A stretch of DNA of 64,000 nt from Bipolaris cookei (taxonomy: Eukaryota; Ascomycota; Dothideomycetes; Pleosporales; Pleosporaceae), in the NCBI GenBank assembly GCA_002286855.1, contig NRSV01000078.1, forward strand, positions 65,349 to 129,348, read 5' to 3'. A program made the translations under genes and the position numbers. Shown piece by piece: positions 44,635-55,794 of the stretch. The first letter of the stretch is position 1; the number at the start of each line of letters is the position of its first letter. The notes beneath the pieces are model-generated. The model saw only the letters and a list, made by a program, of their open reading frames with translations, ran no database searches and was not told the DNA's origin.

Positions 44635-46446
44635 ACGTGTTTCATCACCGAGCGGCCCATCCCACCGAGCGGCCCACTCTACTATCATGCTCTACCTTCG
44701 TATCCACATTGTGCAACACCGCTACAAGTAGAATAGAGTACTATTCTTCTAAATTATCGCTATCTTCTATATCCTCTAATTCTACTTGGCAGGTGCGAGA
44801 GTTGTGTCCAACTTGGCTGTAACGTCCACAGCACCGTTCACTGCGCACTCTCTTCGCAGGCGTTGCACCGTCGTTACAGCTACTACCCTCTACCTCAGCA
44901 ATCTGATCAGCTACCTGGCCAACTGCCTGGGACCTCTCTGGCTGTACGTAGCGCCGCTTGCGAGTTTTTTCCTTTGTTGTTTCTTCAATCGTAGCCTCAA
45001 GGCGATGGTGTTTCGCGCATTAAAACCATTTCATGAGTTATATGCTAGGATCCCTTACTTAACTGCCGCACCTGCTCATCAAGAGAGCTTGTACGAGACC
45101 CTTACTGGATTTGCATGCGGTTTCGAATGAGCGTAGTCTGCGCCTCAATTTCACGCGTGTCGGACGGCGTTTTTGGGTCCCAGGTGGTGGTGTCTTGTGC
45201 TGGTGGAGTTGACGTACGCAGCACGACGTTAAGCTGTGATAAAACAACGTGATGATCGTGTGGCCTGAGTCCAGCACCTCAAAACCCTCCACAGATATTT
45301 TCTGGTGTAACAGCTTTGTGATAGGCCTTTTTAAACGCTAGTAGAAAGGTTTCTTTGCTAATATAGTGCATACAATTACGTGCCAAGACCAAGATAGCGT
45401 CGCCATACGCGCGTTTTAATGGCGAGAAGTAGCCCACGTCAAAAAGCTGTAAGAGGTGCGACGAATGGGGAGGCATAAAGAGGAGGATTTTCTTCTTCTC
45501 TTCGCAGAGATCTTGGAACTCCACCGAGCAGTGGCTCTCGTGGCCGTCAATAATGAGCAGCCTATGCGTCCCCACAGGGCACACATAGGAATCGAAGTGA
45601 TAGAGCCAGTCAAGCGCTAAGTTGTTGTTCGTCCAGCCGTTAGAACTAACTTGGATAACCCAGTCGCATGGCAGATCCTCCGTGAACCAGGTGGAGATCA
45701 GAACCTTGCCTGCGAACATGAGAAATGCTGGGATACGCTTCCCTGTTGCGCCAACGCCTTGTATCAGCATAACCCACTCCCGATTGCCTGGCTGGATCTT
45801 CTTTGATTTCTCTGGTTTGTCTGAAACTGATAACTGGCTGTGATGAAATATTGCCATAATGAAGCCAGCTTCGATAACGTTGTACATATCTTCGTCCACG
45901 ATATCATACTTCGCCTTTGTATTCTGAACTAGCTCGAACCAGCCCGTAATAAGCGCTGGGTCCTCGCAGGCAGCTCGCTGGCGATCATATGGGCGGCTCC
46001 GACGCGTACGCAGCTCAGGATTGCGCTGGATAAACCTATCAGCCCAGTTCTTACCAACCTCTTCTCCGCCACGCTCTCGGAGCAGTCTATTAGCCATATC
46101 TCGCACGTCGTCTCTCCCACAGGGCAGTCCTCGCTCAGCCTCAACAACTACTACTACACGCCTGGTGACAGCCTCCTCTTCTAGTTTTGTTAGGCGCTTG
46201 CAGTTTGGCTCGCAGTCGCGTCGACAGCGCTTCTCATCGCGTCGACATATTGTTGTTTTAGGGACGTTGTAAAGCTTTTCAGCCTGCCGAATGCTTTGAA
46301 TTTGGTTCCTAGTAAGCTCAAAGACTGCCGTTTGCACTTTAGCTTCAGTATTGCTCTTCTGAAGTTGTAGTTGTTGGGACATCACGCGATGTTGAGGTAA
46401 AGGTAGGGCGCGGTAGTAGATTGGGCCGCTCGGTGGCGAAACACGT
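44635..46446 (-). mobile_element. Fot1/pogo-like DNA transposon, copy 2, with TA target duplication
   Basis: A 1812 bp element flanked by TA (44633-44634 and 46447-46448). Terminal inverted repeats start ACGTGTTTCRYCACCGAGCG on both sides and extend into matching ctctactaYcRYgc sequence. The left terminus holds an internal duplication (ACCGAGCGGCCCA twice in about 17 bp steps) that the right one lacks. TA duplication and DDE transposase are diagnostic for Tc1/mariner-pogo elements. The right end lies only 10 bp from the stop codon of the aspartic protease gene. Confidence 0.88.
45279..46382 (-). pseudogene. Fot1/pogo-type transposase (premature stop)
   Basis: Frame of 367 codons from ATG 46382. 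N-terminal psq-like HTH, CENP-B/Tc5-type DNA-binding part (KRLTKLEEEAV, VGKNWADRFIQRNPEL) and DDE domain (EAGFIMAIF, GNREWVMLI, NGWTNNNLALDW, LLIIDGHESHCS, HSSHLLQLFDVGYFSPLKRAY). The frame stops at TGA just after NICGGF, where related copies read Arg (CGA); one C-to-T change explains it. Beyond the stop the translation continues plausibly in the same direction to a C-terminal zinc-knuckle-like motif (CCGRYSQVGHNSRTC) near 44790, so the original protein was about 540 residues. The catalytic core could still be translated, but the C-terminus is lost. Confidence 0.85.
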
Positions 46447-46456
46447 TAGTTTGGTA

Positions 46457-47863
46457 TTATGTTAAAATACTGCTAAATACCATTCTCTCTGATCCGACAG
46501 TCATATCGAACGTAGCTGCTACATTAGATAGAAATGTTGCTCCTAGAAGTTCGCCCCGTGGTTGAATTCCTGTCCAACAATAACCTGGGCTGCCATCAAC
46601 TGCGCCTAATGGCGCCTGCACCAACAGTGATGAGTTTGCGAATGGGATATCTTTTCCATCAATTCGAACAGATACGGAACTGAACGTAGCATTGCATGGT
46701 GCGTAACTGTAGCCATCGCTATCGATAAGGCTTGGTGGATTGAATGTCTTTAGCCAGGGGATAATGGTTGAGTTCGGAAGATATGAGTAGGTGGCACCGG
46801 AGTCCACACTATAGGCTAGCGGTTTACCGTCGACACCCGGCTCTGTCCATGGGATGAACTGGCCACCAATCGTCATACCATCTGGCACAAAATCCCACCA
46901 GTAGTTGTTATACGGAGCACTGTATTTTCTCAGAGGGGCGCTGGCAAACTCTCCGCTGTATCGTACTGAACTCGGTGATGCAGCCCCTCCTATGATAAAT
47001 TTGCCAGCATTCTCTCCATCTCTTCCACCAACAGGTTCGAGAAGAAGTGTAAAAATTGGCTTCTCGATGACACCGCTCTCAAAAGCGCTGATAATCCATG
47101 GATTATACGGAATTGCGTTATTGGGGTTAGGATAGGTGTAGTTATCCTTTGATGGATCTAATCCCGGAAAGGCACTCGTTGTGTTAGGGAAGCCAAGGCC
47201 AAAAATGCCGTTATAACCACCTTGAAGTGGTGTGCGTTGATTGGCAGTGGTGACTTTGGCTATTACTTGTCTTTCAACCTTCAAACCCGCAATGGAGACT
47301 GGTTCATAGCCAACAGTCCCTAAATACGAACTACCAGTATTGTAGGTAATATTGAGATGTTCGTTCGGAATTTGGCCACCTGCATAAGTAGGAGATATGA
47401 ATTTGGTAAAGTTGCATTGTGACATAGGGACCTCGTGTGTTCCCTCGACGCATTTGACATCCTGGGACGGCAACCAAGTATCAGCACTGCCAGTATCGGC
47501 TAGTAACCGAAATGTTTCTCCGTTGACTTGCACGTCGAATCCATACCAGTTTCCATCTTGGATGAATTTCAAAGGTGAGGTTCCTGTGCGGGGGGTGCGC
47601 TTGGCAAGTTGCTTGTCGGGGCTGGAATCGAGACCTGCGGACGATCGGATGACTTTAAGATCGGCTTGAACTCCACCAACCGGGAGTCCAAGTTCCTCCA
47701 GCTTCTGTTGATGCTCTTGTGCAGCATCATAGATATCCGCACGGGGGCGGAAATTGGCGTGGTTGTTCTCAATAAGGGGGAACAGTGTGGTGCTGCTACC
47801 GTGAGAAGGTAGGAGTACTAGAGCTGCGATAGCAGTGTGAAGGCTATTGCGAAGCGCCATCAT
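46457..47863 (-). CDS. Secreted pepsin-like aspartic protease (A1 family)
   Basis: Single-exon frame of 468 aa from the ATG pair at 47863/47860. It has an N-terminal hydrophobic signal (LHTAIAALVLLPS), a propeptide ending near a Kex2-like LAKR at about 86-89, and a mature two-lobed domain. The two catalytic aspartates are Asp123 (LADTGSADTW) and Asp354 (YSVDSGATYS), with the flap-region YNTGSSYLGTVGYE and a C-terminal ATFLSNVAATFDM. Several N-glycosylation sequons (NFT, NIT, NTT, NYT, NST, NAT, NSS) support secretion. Family members degrade external protein or act during plant or fungal interactions; the target is unknown. The frame is fully intact even though Fot1 copy 2 ends 10 bp beyond its stop codon and all other nearby genes are decayed. 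Confidence 0.92.
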   Translation of the reverse strand: MMALRNSLHTAIAALVLLPSHGSSTTLFPLIENNHANFRPRADIYDAAQEHQQKLEELGLPVGGVQADLKVIRSSAGLDSSPDKQLAKRTPRTGTSPLKFIQDGNWYGFDVQVNGETFRLLADTGSADTWLPSQDVKCVEGTHEVPMSQCNFTKFISPTYAGGQIPNEHLNITYNTGSSYLGTVGYEPVSIAGLKVERQVIAKVTTANQRTPLQGGYNGIFGLGFPNTTSAFPGLDPSKDNYTYPNPNNAIPYNPWIISAFESGVIEKPIFTLLLEPVGGRDGENAGKFIIGGAASPSSVRYSGEFASAPLRKYSAPYNNYWWDFVPDGMTIGGQFIPWTEPGVDGKPLAYSVDSGATYSYLPNSTIIPWLKTFNPPSLIDSDGYSYAPCNATFSSVSVRIDGKDIPFANSSLLVQAPLGAVDGSPGYCWTGIQPRGELLGATFLSNVAATFDMTVGSERMVFSSILT

Positions 47864-48758
47864 CACACCTGCTGCGGTTAAACGGCCGCTAAATTTTGAC
47901 GGGATTCGATAGACTTTTTTGAGTGATAATATACCAACAAGCACACAGAAACGCGAGAACAGATTCGCATACCCAGTTTATTTAAATGATATTTAGTACC
48001 CGAACTGACATATAAATATGGCCAGAAATATCCGAGGTACTGACTGATTGAAGCACGCCTCAACCTCCATGAATCAGCGTCATCCCGTCTAATCACGGTT
48101 TCTCGGAAGGTTCGGATGACACCACTGCGTCGTATAATAAAACAATCTCTCCCTAGGCCAATTAATTTCAATCTTCGGCACTACTCATAAGGCACAAATT
48201 TAAGATAAAATAACCAGAAGCAAAGTCTTGCACACCCTATACAAAAGTTGCATGTGTAACAAGCTTAACAATGGAGTATCAATTACTGGATTTTCTGGGC
48301 ATCCCTCTGACGATGTAAAGAATTCAAGTTTTACCTGTAGAACGCGGATTCTGCGGGTTACCTGTGTTTCAATCAGACTTGCTATCAGTCAGTTGGATCG
48401 ACAGACTGAAGACCTGATAAGGCTAGTTTCCATCCGGGATTTCCTATTAGTATTTCAGTTTGTCGATCCAACTGACTGATAGCAAGTCTGGTTTCAATCG
48501 ATGAGATACCTGAAGGGAGTTTAACCAGTTAAAGTTAGTGCTTACCTACCTGCTTATTAAATGGGGTTCAATATTATACGTAGTGGAGGTATATGTGTCT
48601 ATACCAAGGCGTAGCTTATTACTGAGCTACGTAAGCTGCGCTAACACTCGCCGCAGGCGCGTGCTCACAAGACTGGCTAAAATCTCACGTTCATGTATTA
48701 CCTAAGCAGAATAGCAAAACCTTCGTTTCTTTGCATCGCTGGGGAAGTAAAGGCTATA
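47864..48758. other. Protease promoter side and repeat-rich spacer
   Basis: The 5' flank of the protease (up to about 48000) is AT-rich. The rest contains no gene but carries the inverted hairpin at 48374-48490. Its right end meets a Fot1-type terminus at 48759 (TA-ACGTATTTATATAGCG). Confidence 0.5.
48374..48490. repeat. Inverted repeat with 37 bp arms and 43 bp loop
   Basis: Left arm 48374-48410 and right arm 48454-48490 are reverse complements at 36 of 37 positions (core TCAGTCAGTTGGATCGACA). Transcribed, it would fold into a near-perfect hairpin. The arms also share the outer word TTTCAAT, but in the same orientation. This may be a foldback/MITE relic or a hairpin RNA source. Confidence 0.85.
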
Positions 48759-48974
48759 ACGTATTTATATAGCGAGTGGCCAGGTAGCGAGTAGCTAAAA
48801 ATACTAAGACCCTACTAATATCAAGACTATTACATAACTGTTGCAACGCAATTACAACAGTAAATAGAAATTGTAGTACTCGCCCCACGGTGCCTAATTC
48901 TTCCGAACTACAGCGTCTGTGCGCGCAATGCCCACCACCACAACACAACTTCAGCGCTTCATAACTCTACCAAT

Positions 48975-49520
48975 ATGAATCCGATTCAGAAAGTGATTGA
49001 AGAAGTCGAATTGCACGAGTCAGGAGATAATTTTTCGTATAGCGAAATTGCTACCAAGTACAATATTGACCGACGTACGCTCGCTCGAAGACATAAAGGA
49101 GAAACCAAGCCCCGCAACATCAGCCATCTATCCCTCCACCCACAACACGAAGCTGAGCTTGTACGATACATTGAAACGCTTACCGAGCGACGTTTGTCAT
49201 CTACAAGAACAATGATACAGCAAGTTGCTTCATCTTTGGCTGGAAAGGAGGTTTCAAAAAGCTGGGTTACCCGCTTTATCAACAGGAACTCAGATGAGCT
49301 CATCTCTCGGTATAGTCAGGGGATGGATAAGCTACGGCACAAATCTGATTCAGGGGCTAAGTACAGCTTGTACTTCAACCTTTTGCATGAAAAGATGAAG
49401 GAGTATAACGTGGTTCACAAGCGAGCTGATCACCCAAGCGAACTGATGACGCCCCACCAGCGCGATAATACCTTAACATTATCACGCACTTTTATCAAAT
49501 CCAATAAACTATTGCGATAA
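48975..49520 (+). pseudogene. DNA-binding half of a pogo-type transposase, truncated
   Basis: ATG 48975 begins a psq-type HTH (FSYSEIATKYNIDRRTLARR) followed by a Tc5/CENP-B-like part (VSKSWVTRFINRNSDEL), ending at KEYN. At that point (TA at 49406-49407) a Fot1-type terminus starts (ACGTGGTTCACAAGCGAG), so the 3' half was displaced by another insertion and the last about 38 codons are insertion sequence. The DDE catalytic domain is absent. The truncated product could still be made as a DNA-binding protein, but nothing shows that it is. Confidence 0.75.
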
Positions 49521-50618
49521 CGTACCTCACGGGCGAGTGGGGCACACGGGTGAAGGGGCCACTTTTGCCAAGTCCTCACCAAAACCACCACGTTATGGCC
49601 CATAACAGCCCACTTTAGCCCTGTATAGTGCAATGCGATACGAAATATCATTCAGGGGTTACTTCTGCTACATGCTTGCACGTTCGCGTGTTATGCCCAA
49701 TCCCATTGCACCGTCCACACCGCCGTTGAGATGGTTCACCCACTTCAGCCCGCACCCGCTTCTTTGGCTTCTTCCCATCACTACGCGCTCTAAAATCCTG
49801 AAGAGCGGCCAAGCGTGCCCCCATCTTCAGCTGTCAAGGTCCCCTCTGCCTGAACTCAATTTCTTTTGTGTGATTTTTATCGCGTTGCGGCCTCATTTGC
49901 TGCTTTAAGCTCAGCTATCTCCTTTTGCGCCAACACCAGCTTATGCGCGATAATTGCTGCCCCCTTTGAGACCTTCTCAAAGGCCTCCACAATAGACGTT
50001 GGCGAACTATTCGTATGCCTTTATATCCTCTACTTCACTAGCGTCGATTGCGACCCTAATTCTAGGGGTTTGCGACAGCCAGGGCTGGTTGTCGACAGGT
50101 AGGGGTGATGGAGTGTGCAACTTGACATCTAGGGCGGATATAACCCGTTCTGGGTCAAATGAGACCAGCCCAAAGCCTCGAAACCCTCCTTGGACATTGC
50201 TAGAAGTAAATGAGATGTCAAAAGCCCGCTTAAAGCAAGGTAGGAACTCTTGTTTTGTGACGTGGCTGATCTGGCTGCGCATGAGCGCTTCGACTTGGCG
50301 TCCATAGGCCTGCTTCAGAGGGGCAAAACAGCCCACATCAAGAGGCTGCAAGAGGTGAGACGGGTGTGGAGGCATACAAAGAGCAACAATATTGTTATAT
50401 TTGCAGTAATTTTGGATATCTAACGAGTCATGGCTCTCATGGCCGCCAATAATGAGCAGCCTATGCGTCCCCACAGGGCACACATAGGAATCGAAGTGAT
50501 AGAGCCAGTCAAGCGCTAAGTTGTTGTTCGTCCAGCCGTTAGGACTAACTTGGATAACCCAGTCGCATGGCAGATCCTCCGTGAACCAGGTGGAGATCAG
50601 AACCTTGACTGCGAACAT
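49520..50618 (-). pseudogene. Fot1/pogo transposase, catalytic half (left of the LINE)
   Basis: A terminus-like sequence begins at 49520 after TA (ACGTACCTCACGGGCGAG). On the minus strand 50618-50007 encodes the DDE half: PNGWTNNNLALDW, LLIIGGHESHDS (the usual Asp of DGHES is Gly, so a catalytic residue is lost) and HPSHLLQPLDVGCFAPLKQAY, continuing to FDPERVISALDVK. The part 50446-50618 is almost identical to copy 2 (45556-45727), while 50007-50445 is clearly diverged. Coding stops abruptly at the LINE boundary; the N-terminal half reappears at about 57000-56637. Confidence 0.82.
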
Positions 50619-50634
50619 GAGTGAGTGAGTGAGT
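50619..50634. repeat. (GAGT)4 tail of the LINE
   Basis: Four GAGT units at the junction of the LINE 3' end with Fot1 sequence (reads ACTC repeats at the end of the element's sense strand). Simple-repeat tails replace poly-A in several LINE groups. Confidence 0.8.
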
Positions 50635-51078
50635 TGTATTTAACGTCTATATATAAAGCCTCCCCTGGAGCATGTAGACGGGCTATGCCTATGGCTTGCC
50701 GTACTGTGCCTAGGATGCCCATTCTTATTTACACGATTGTGGTGGCCTAGTAGTGGTCGTTCCGCCTGTTGATCGCCACTAAAATGATTGTGCAGTAGAT
50801 GTGTATCCACCTTTAGTTGTCGTAGCTGATGCTTACTAAGGAGTGTGTAGTATATAGGATATAGGAAAGAGAAGAGAAGGAGAAAGAAGAGAGAGAAAGA
50901 AGATAGGAAGATAGGAAAAGTCCTACAGGTATAAGCTCTAGTGAGGCCTACATATTGTGCTGTAGAAACCCGTGACTTCTAGGAAAGCGGCAAAGTCCTC
51001 TGGTTCTTCCTAGAGCGTCTGGAGGTACTTAGTTGCTTCGCTAGATGTCCTAGGTGGTGCTGGTGGCCGTCTTGGCCA

Positions 51079-54000
51079 TCACCGGAAGACGTTTGCTGTT
51101 ATGGTTTTCCGGCATGGTGCAATGTGCAAGGGGGTCTTTAAGCGCCCGCAGGAGCACTTCAGAGTCGCGTTGTCATGGTGGAACTTCTGGTGATACCATG
51201 CAAAGTCTCCATAGCTTGTTCGGATTGCTAGCAGCCTTGCTAGGGTTCGGCGTGTCAGCTCTAGCTCCTCGGGTGGTCGGGTGGGTTGGTACGATAGCTT
51301 CCACTGGGTGTACCAGTTGGAAAGCTTGCTCTTTGCGCTGTTCCACAAAGCTGTTCTAGCTGCGGCTAGTTGTGCCTTCCTGATCGTGCGTATCCCCGAT
51401 ACTGTCGGTTGTGCTACTAGTCCGAATGGAGTAGAAGGTTCTTTCGCCTCCGCATCTGCAAGGCTGTCTGCTGTTTCGTTGCCTTCAATATTAGTGTGTC
51501 CTGGTGCCCATTGGATCTTGACATTAGGCATTGTGTCCAATATCTCCTGGCATTGAAGAAACGCCCATTGTGAGGAGCTTAAGGCTGTCCCGCGCAGACA
51601 CCAGATTACTGAGGTGCTGTCTATACACATATAAACCGCATCTGTTGATCCTGCTATTCGGGCCGCGTGCTTAAGCGCTCTACACGCCACAGTCGCTTCG
51701 GCGTCGAAAACATGTGATAGCGGGTGGAGAGACCCGCGTCCTGTGGTTATCTTTTCCTGGGCCCGGTATATGGCATACCCATAGGTGACTCTCTTTTTCC
51801 CTTCACAGCGCTGTTCCAATCCATCAGAAAAGATTGTGATCGTGCTGCTATTTAGAGAGGCCCACCATTCTTTGAATTCTTTCGCAGCTGTTTTCTTCTC
51901 CATTCCTAGCGTCGGTTCTGTGCGGCACCCTTGCGAGAAGTGCGGCGCTATTAGAGCTGGCCGGGGGATGGCTGGCAGAAGTAGTCCTAACCTCTGGATC
52001 TTAGTTCTTGGTTGTTGCCTCCCCCCTACCCTAGTGCCAGGCCGATTTTGTGGTACAATTGCTCGGTGAGTGAGAGCGTGCTGATGGTCTGTTGTCTGGA
52101 GTCGCAGCGCGAGACGCCACCTAGCCTCTTCAAGTGCAACTTCCGCTGATGGTATCCCAGCTTCTCTAAAGAGAACTGGGAGGGGTGTTGTTTTATATAC
52201 TGGTAGTACTGCTCTTACAGCCTGTATAAGTATAGTTTGGATAGCTGTAATATGCTGTCCAACTCTCGTGCTCACAGAGATAGGGTTGTCCTTTCTTCTT
52301 GTTCTCGGGTTTCTTGTTCGTCCTTTATACCAAGCCTCTTTTCCGTACAGTAGTGAAGGTAACACGCATGTTGTTACTAGTTTTCGCATAGCATCTTAGT
52401 GGGGCCATGAGCTGTGTTTGCGAGGCCTCTTAGGTGAGTAGCAAGCTTTTTGGTGGCTGCTGCTCTATAGGCGACGTGGTGCTTAAAGGTAAGCTGGTGG
52501 TCAAACCATACTCCGAGCCATCGTGGTGCTGTCTGCGATCTATCTGCAGCTGGCGCAATTGGTTCTAGCGTTGTTGTGTCGGATAAAGGTATGCTTGGGA
52601 GTAGCGGTCTTGCTGGCGGGTGATGTGGATCGCTTCTAGCTTTTCTGGGACAAAGGTAACCTTATTTTGTGCACCCCACTGGTTAATTGACTGTATATCT
52701 TCTGCTAGTAACTGGACATTTTCGTCTAGGGTTTTTGACGCTCTGTAGATATTAATGTCATCAGCATATCCAAAGCGTAGCGTTCTGTCCTGATTCAGAA
52801 GCTCGGCTAGGTAAAGCGTGTACAGAATTGGCGATAGCGGAGATCTTTGTGGTGTGCCGCAGGCTACTAGGTGGCGTGATGTAATCTCGTTGCCTAGTCG
52901 TACCTGTACATAGCGTTCTGATAGGAAAGAGTCAATAAACCGGACACAGGCTGGTGGCCAGTCCTGCTGGGCCATCCGGTGTAGCAACCGGTTTTTGAGA
53001 AGCGCGTCGAATGTTCCCTGCACGTCCATCGTGGCCATAGTCACGCGTTTGCCTACTGCCAGAGCCTGTTCTACATCGTGCGTGAATGCCGCTACAATGT
53101 CCATAGCCGATCGCTTTGGAACAGCTCCTACGTGCTGTGGGCTGATGATATCGTGCATCATTGCTGTTGTAGCAATTCTTCTTGCCACTAGGCGTTCCAG
53201 CCCCTTGCCAATGCATGAGATTAGGGCTATTGGCCGCATTGACCGTGCTGACGTACGGTCTTTCTTTCCGGCTTCTGGTATCATTATTACTTCTGCTATG
53301 CGCCAGCAGCCTGGGTAGAACTCTAGCCCTAGGCATATCTGATATATTGCGCGAACGAGGTTCCTGATATCTGCCCAGCACGCCTTTAGTAGCCGTACCG
53401 TTATTCCGTCCGCACCTGGCGATGTGCTAGCTACGCCAATAGCATAGCGCTCTGCTTCTTCAGTCGATACCTTAGTGTTCCACGGTAGGGGGTTTTGAGT
53501 GTAGTTCTCTGGTTCTGGTGGTGCTGGAAGATCATCTGCGTTGTTGAATCGGTCTAGCAGTTCTCTGCGTAAGGCCTCAGCCTTCTCTGCTGTATCTGTG
53601 ATAGTTTCACCGATTACTACTAGTGGGGAGTCTTGTTGGTTTGGTAAAAGTTTGTGCCATCTGGCTAGACTGTAGAGGTCTGAGTCTGTCTTGGTGCCGT
53701 CTATCCGGTCTCGCCAGTAGGCCTTCTTTGTTCGGCGCACTGTCTTTAGAAACTCTCTGGTTGCCTCTGTTGGTGGAGTCCCTATTCCCGTATGGTCTCG
53801 CAGGTGCCGCCGGTACGCTGTCTGGCATTCTGTCGTCCACCATGGCGCCACTTGGATTTGTTCCCTCTCTCTAACCCCTGCTGTCTGGATTGCCTCTTCT
53901 ATCGCTTGTGTAAGATCCTGGATTATTGTTTGTAGTTGGCTTTGGTTGCTGGCTCTTGCCGGATCCCTAATACCTATAATATTTAGGCCTACTAGCTTTG

Positions 54001-54624
54001 TGAACCTTTCTAGGTGTCTCTCTAGTACTTTGTGTTTTTTTTTGGATCTTCTGTCGCTAGTCCTCGGGCTGGTAATGTTGTGACCTGTGTAGCGTGGTCT
54101 GAGCCAGAGTGCATGTCTGGCCGTATAACCGTGTCGGCAAAGGGAATATTTGAGAATGTTAGATCTATTACATGGCCAGCTCGATGGGTTGGCACTCCTG
54201 GCTGCCCGATAAAGTCCATGGTGTGAGTCCGGGCCTAGCGTGCGAGCTCTGACCCGCCTCCTGTAGTCACCGAGCCAGGTTCGAAACTCTCGTGCCTTGC
54301 ATCCATATCCCCTCCAATAACACATCTGCTTGGTGGTGTCAGTTCCTGTATGTAGGTGACTGCTGGTTCTCGTGCCTCTCGGTTCTGGTACACGTTCAGT
54401 ATAGCACATCCGTTCACCTCTGTCCAGAGTATGTCTCGCGTGACTCTAGGTAGCACTTTAGCTCTTAAATCAACGCCCTTGCGGGTGTAGGTAAGCACCC
54501 GTGGTCTTTCGTTCTCGCGTTCCTCCCTGCTATCCCATGCTATCACCGGCGCGTGTATGCGGTACCCTGGATGGTTTTTAGTTACAGTTCCTGGCAGTGT
54601 CCATGGCTCCTGGATGCATATCAC
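51079..54624 (-). pseudogene. LINE ORF2: AP-endonuclease, reverse transcriptase, RNase H
   Basis: Three pieces in element order. Endonuclease: CIQEPW, ILNVYQNREAR, IGGDMDARH (54624-54235), continued in another frame with VIDLTFSN and SGSDHA (54219-54022). Reverse transcriptase: TEEAERYAIG..SPGADGI, LISCIGKGLERLVARRI, TPQRSPLSPILY and the YADD box in FGYADDINIY (to 52565). RNase H: TIFSDG, FDAEATVACRAL, CIDSTSVIW, APGHTNIEGNETAD, then a Cys/His end CSCGRLKTPLHIAPC (52389-51079). At least two frame changes in the endonuclease part and one between RT and RNase H make it inactive as it stands. The domain order matches Tad1/I-type LINEs. Confidence 0.85.
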
Positions 54625-54786
54625 GTCGATGTTTCCATCTGAGGCGCGGCACAGTATAGTGTCGTGGCATTTTGAGGCTTTGCCTACGTTCGCTCATGTT
54701 ATTCGTAGCTGCTTCCAGCCTGGGCAGTGCTGCCCGTTGTATCGTATTGGTTGATGTCCTACCATTGTAGTGCGTCTTCACTCATT

Positions 54787-55794
54787 TCAATGTCTTCTAT
54801 AGTAGAGGATAGGCCATCTTGTATCATGGCTTCTGTCGGTGTAGACGCTATATGCTCTGTCCTTAGGCTTCTTGTTGAGAGCGCTGCTAGACTTAGACTC
54901 TCTCTTGGGGCTGCAGCACGGCGCGGGCGACGGCTCTGAGGCCTCTGGGATGTTGTAGTCGTGACTGTAGCTGCACCGGTGTCCATAGCCGTGGTTGTGG
55001 CTGTAGCGGTGTCTGTTCCTGTTAGTGTTTCTTCTTGTTGGGTTCTTTTTTGCTTGTCTCGATTGCGTAGCTCGCAGTGGCGGCTGCTGGAGCGCAGGTT
55101 GACTATCATGGTCTGGCTGTTCTTCTGCGATGACAATAGGCTCAGCAGCCGTGTCTCCTTTGTCCTGGGTCTGTCCAATTCTTTGGTAGGCACGATTTCC
55201 AGCTCTGCGTACACTCTGTAGCTGTTTGCTTGTTAGCCGGATAAGCTTGCCTTGGTAGTAGTATGGTTTCGCTGGACAGTTTTTATCCGTCGCAGGATGT
55301 GGTCCATGGCAGTTAGCACAGCGGGCTCGCTGCGCACAGTCTGTGCCCATAGGCCCGTTATGCCCTACTCCCAGCTGGCCGCAGTTGTCGCAGCGTGCTG
55401 CACGCGTGCACCTAGACGTGTTGCAGTAATCCTGACATTCTGGGTTGTGGATGGCCACTGGTGGGTTTTTCTTGATCTCTTTTGCCCACTCACTTGTTCC
55501 AAATATCCGGAATGGGCGTACTCGTTCGGCAAAGGGTATTATCCAGGTCATCGTACCAAACCTATCTGGACCGTGTCTAGATTGTTTGCAGGTTCGCGGC
55601 TTTACTCCTGTTTGGGAATAAACTTCCTCTGCAATATTTTCTTCGCTGATTGGTAATGCTGCGTCTCCGCCTATGTGGAGTCCTATAAGAGCCGCCTCTA
55701 CACGCTGTACTGCGTAATCGATCCACTTCTCCGGGAGCTGAAATCCGACTGCTCCCAGAGTTTCTAGCATAGCTTCAACGTTATTTGGTTGCAA
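54787..55794 (-). pseudogene. LINE ORF1 (gag-like, CCHC zinc knuckles)
   Basis: An open minus-strand frame of about 335 codons without its start. It contains the Cys/His run CDNCGQLGVGHNGPMGTDC and CANCHGPHPATDKNC, typical zinc knuckles of LINE ORF1 or gag proteins that bind element RNA. A basic, Asn/Arg/His-rich C-terminus follows. Upstream (55800-56530) the frame is broken by numerous stops, so the N-terminus is decayed. Confidence 0.75.

Noticed and set aside
48975..49520. Short stand-alone DNA-binding gene (psq-type) of possible regulatory use
   Set aside because: The frame is cut at a TA by a transposon terminus and matches the N-terminal half of pogo transposases, so a truncated transposase is the simpler reading.
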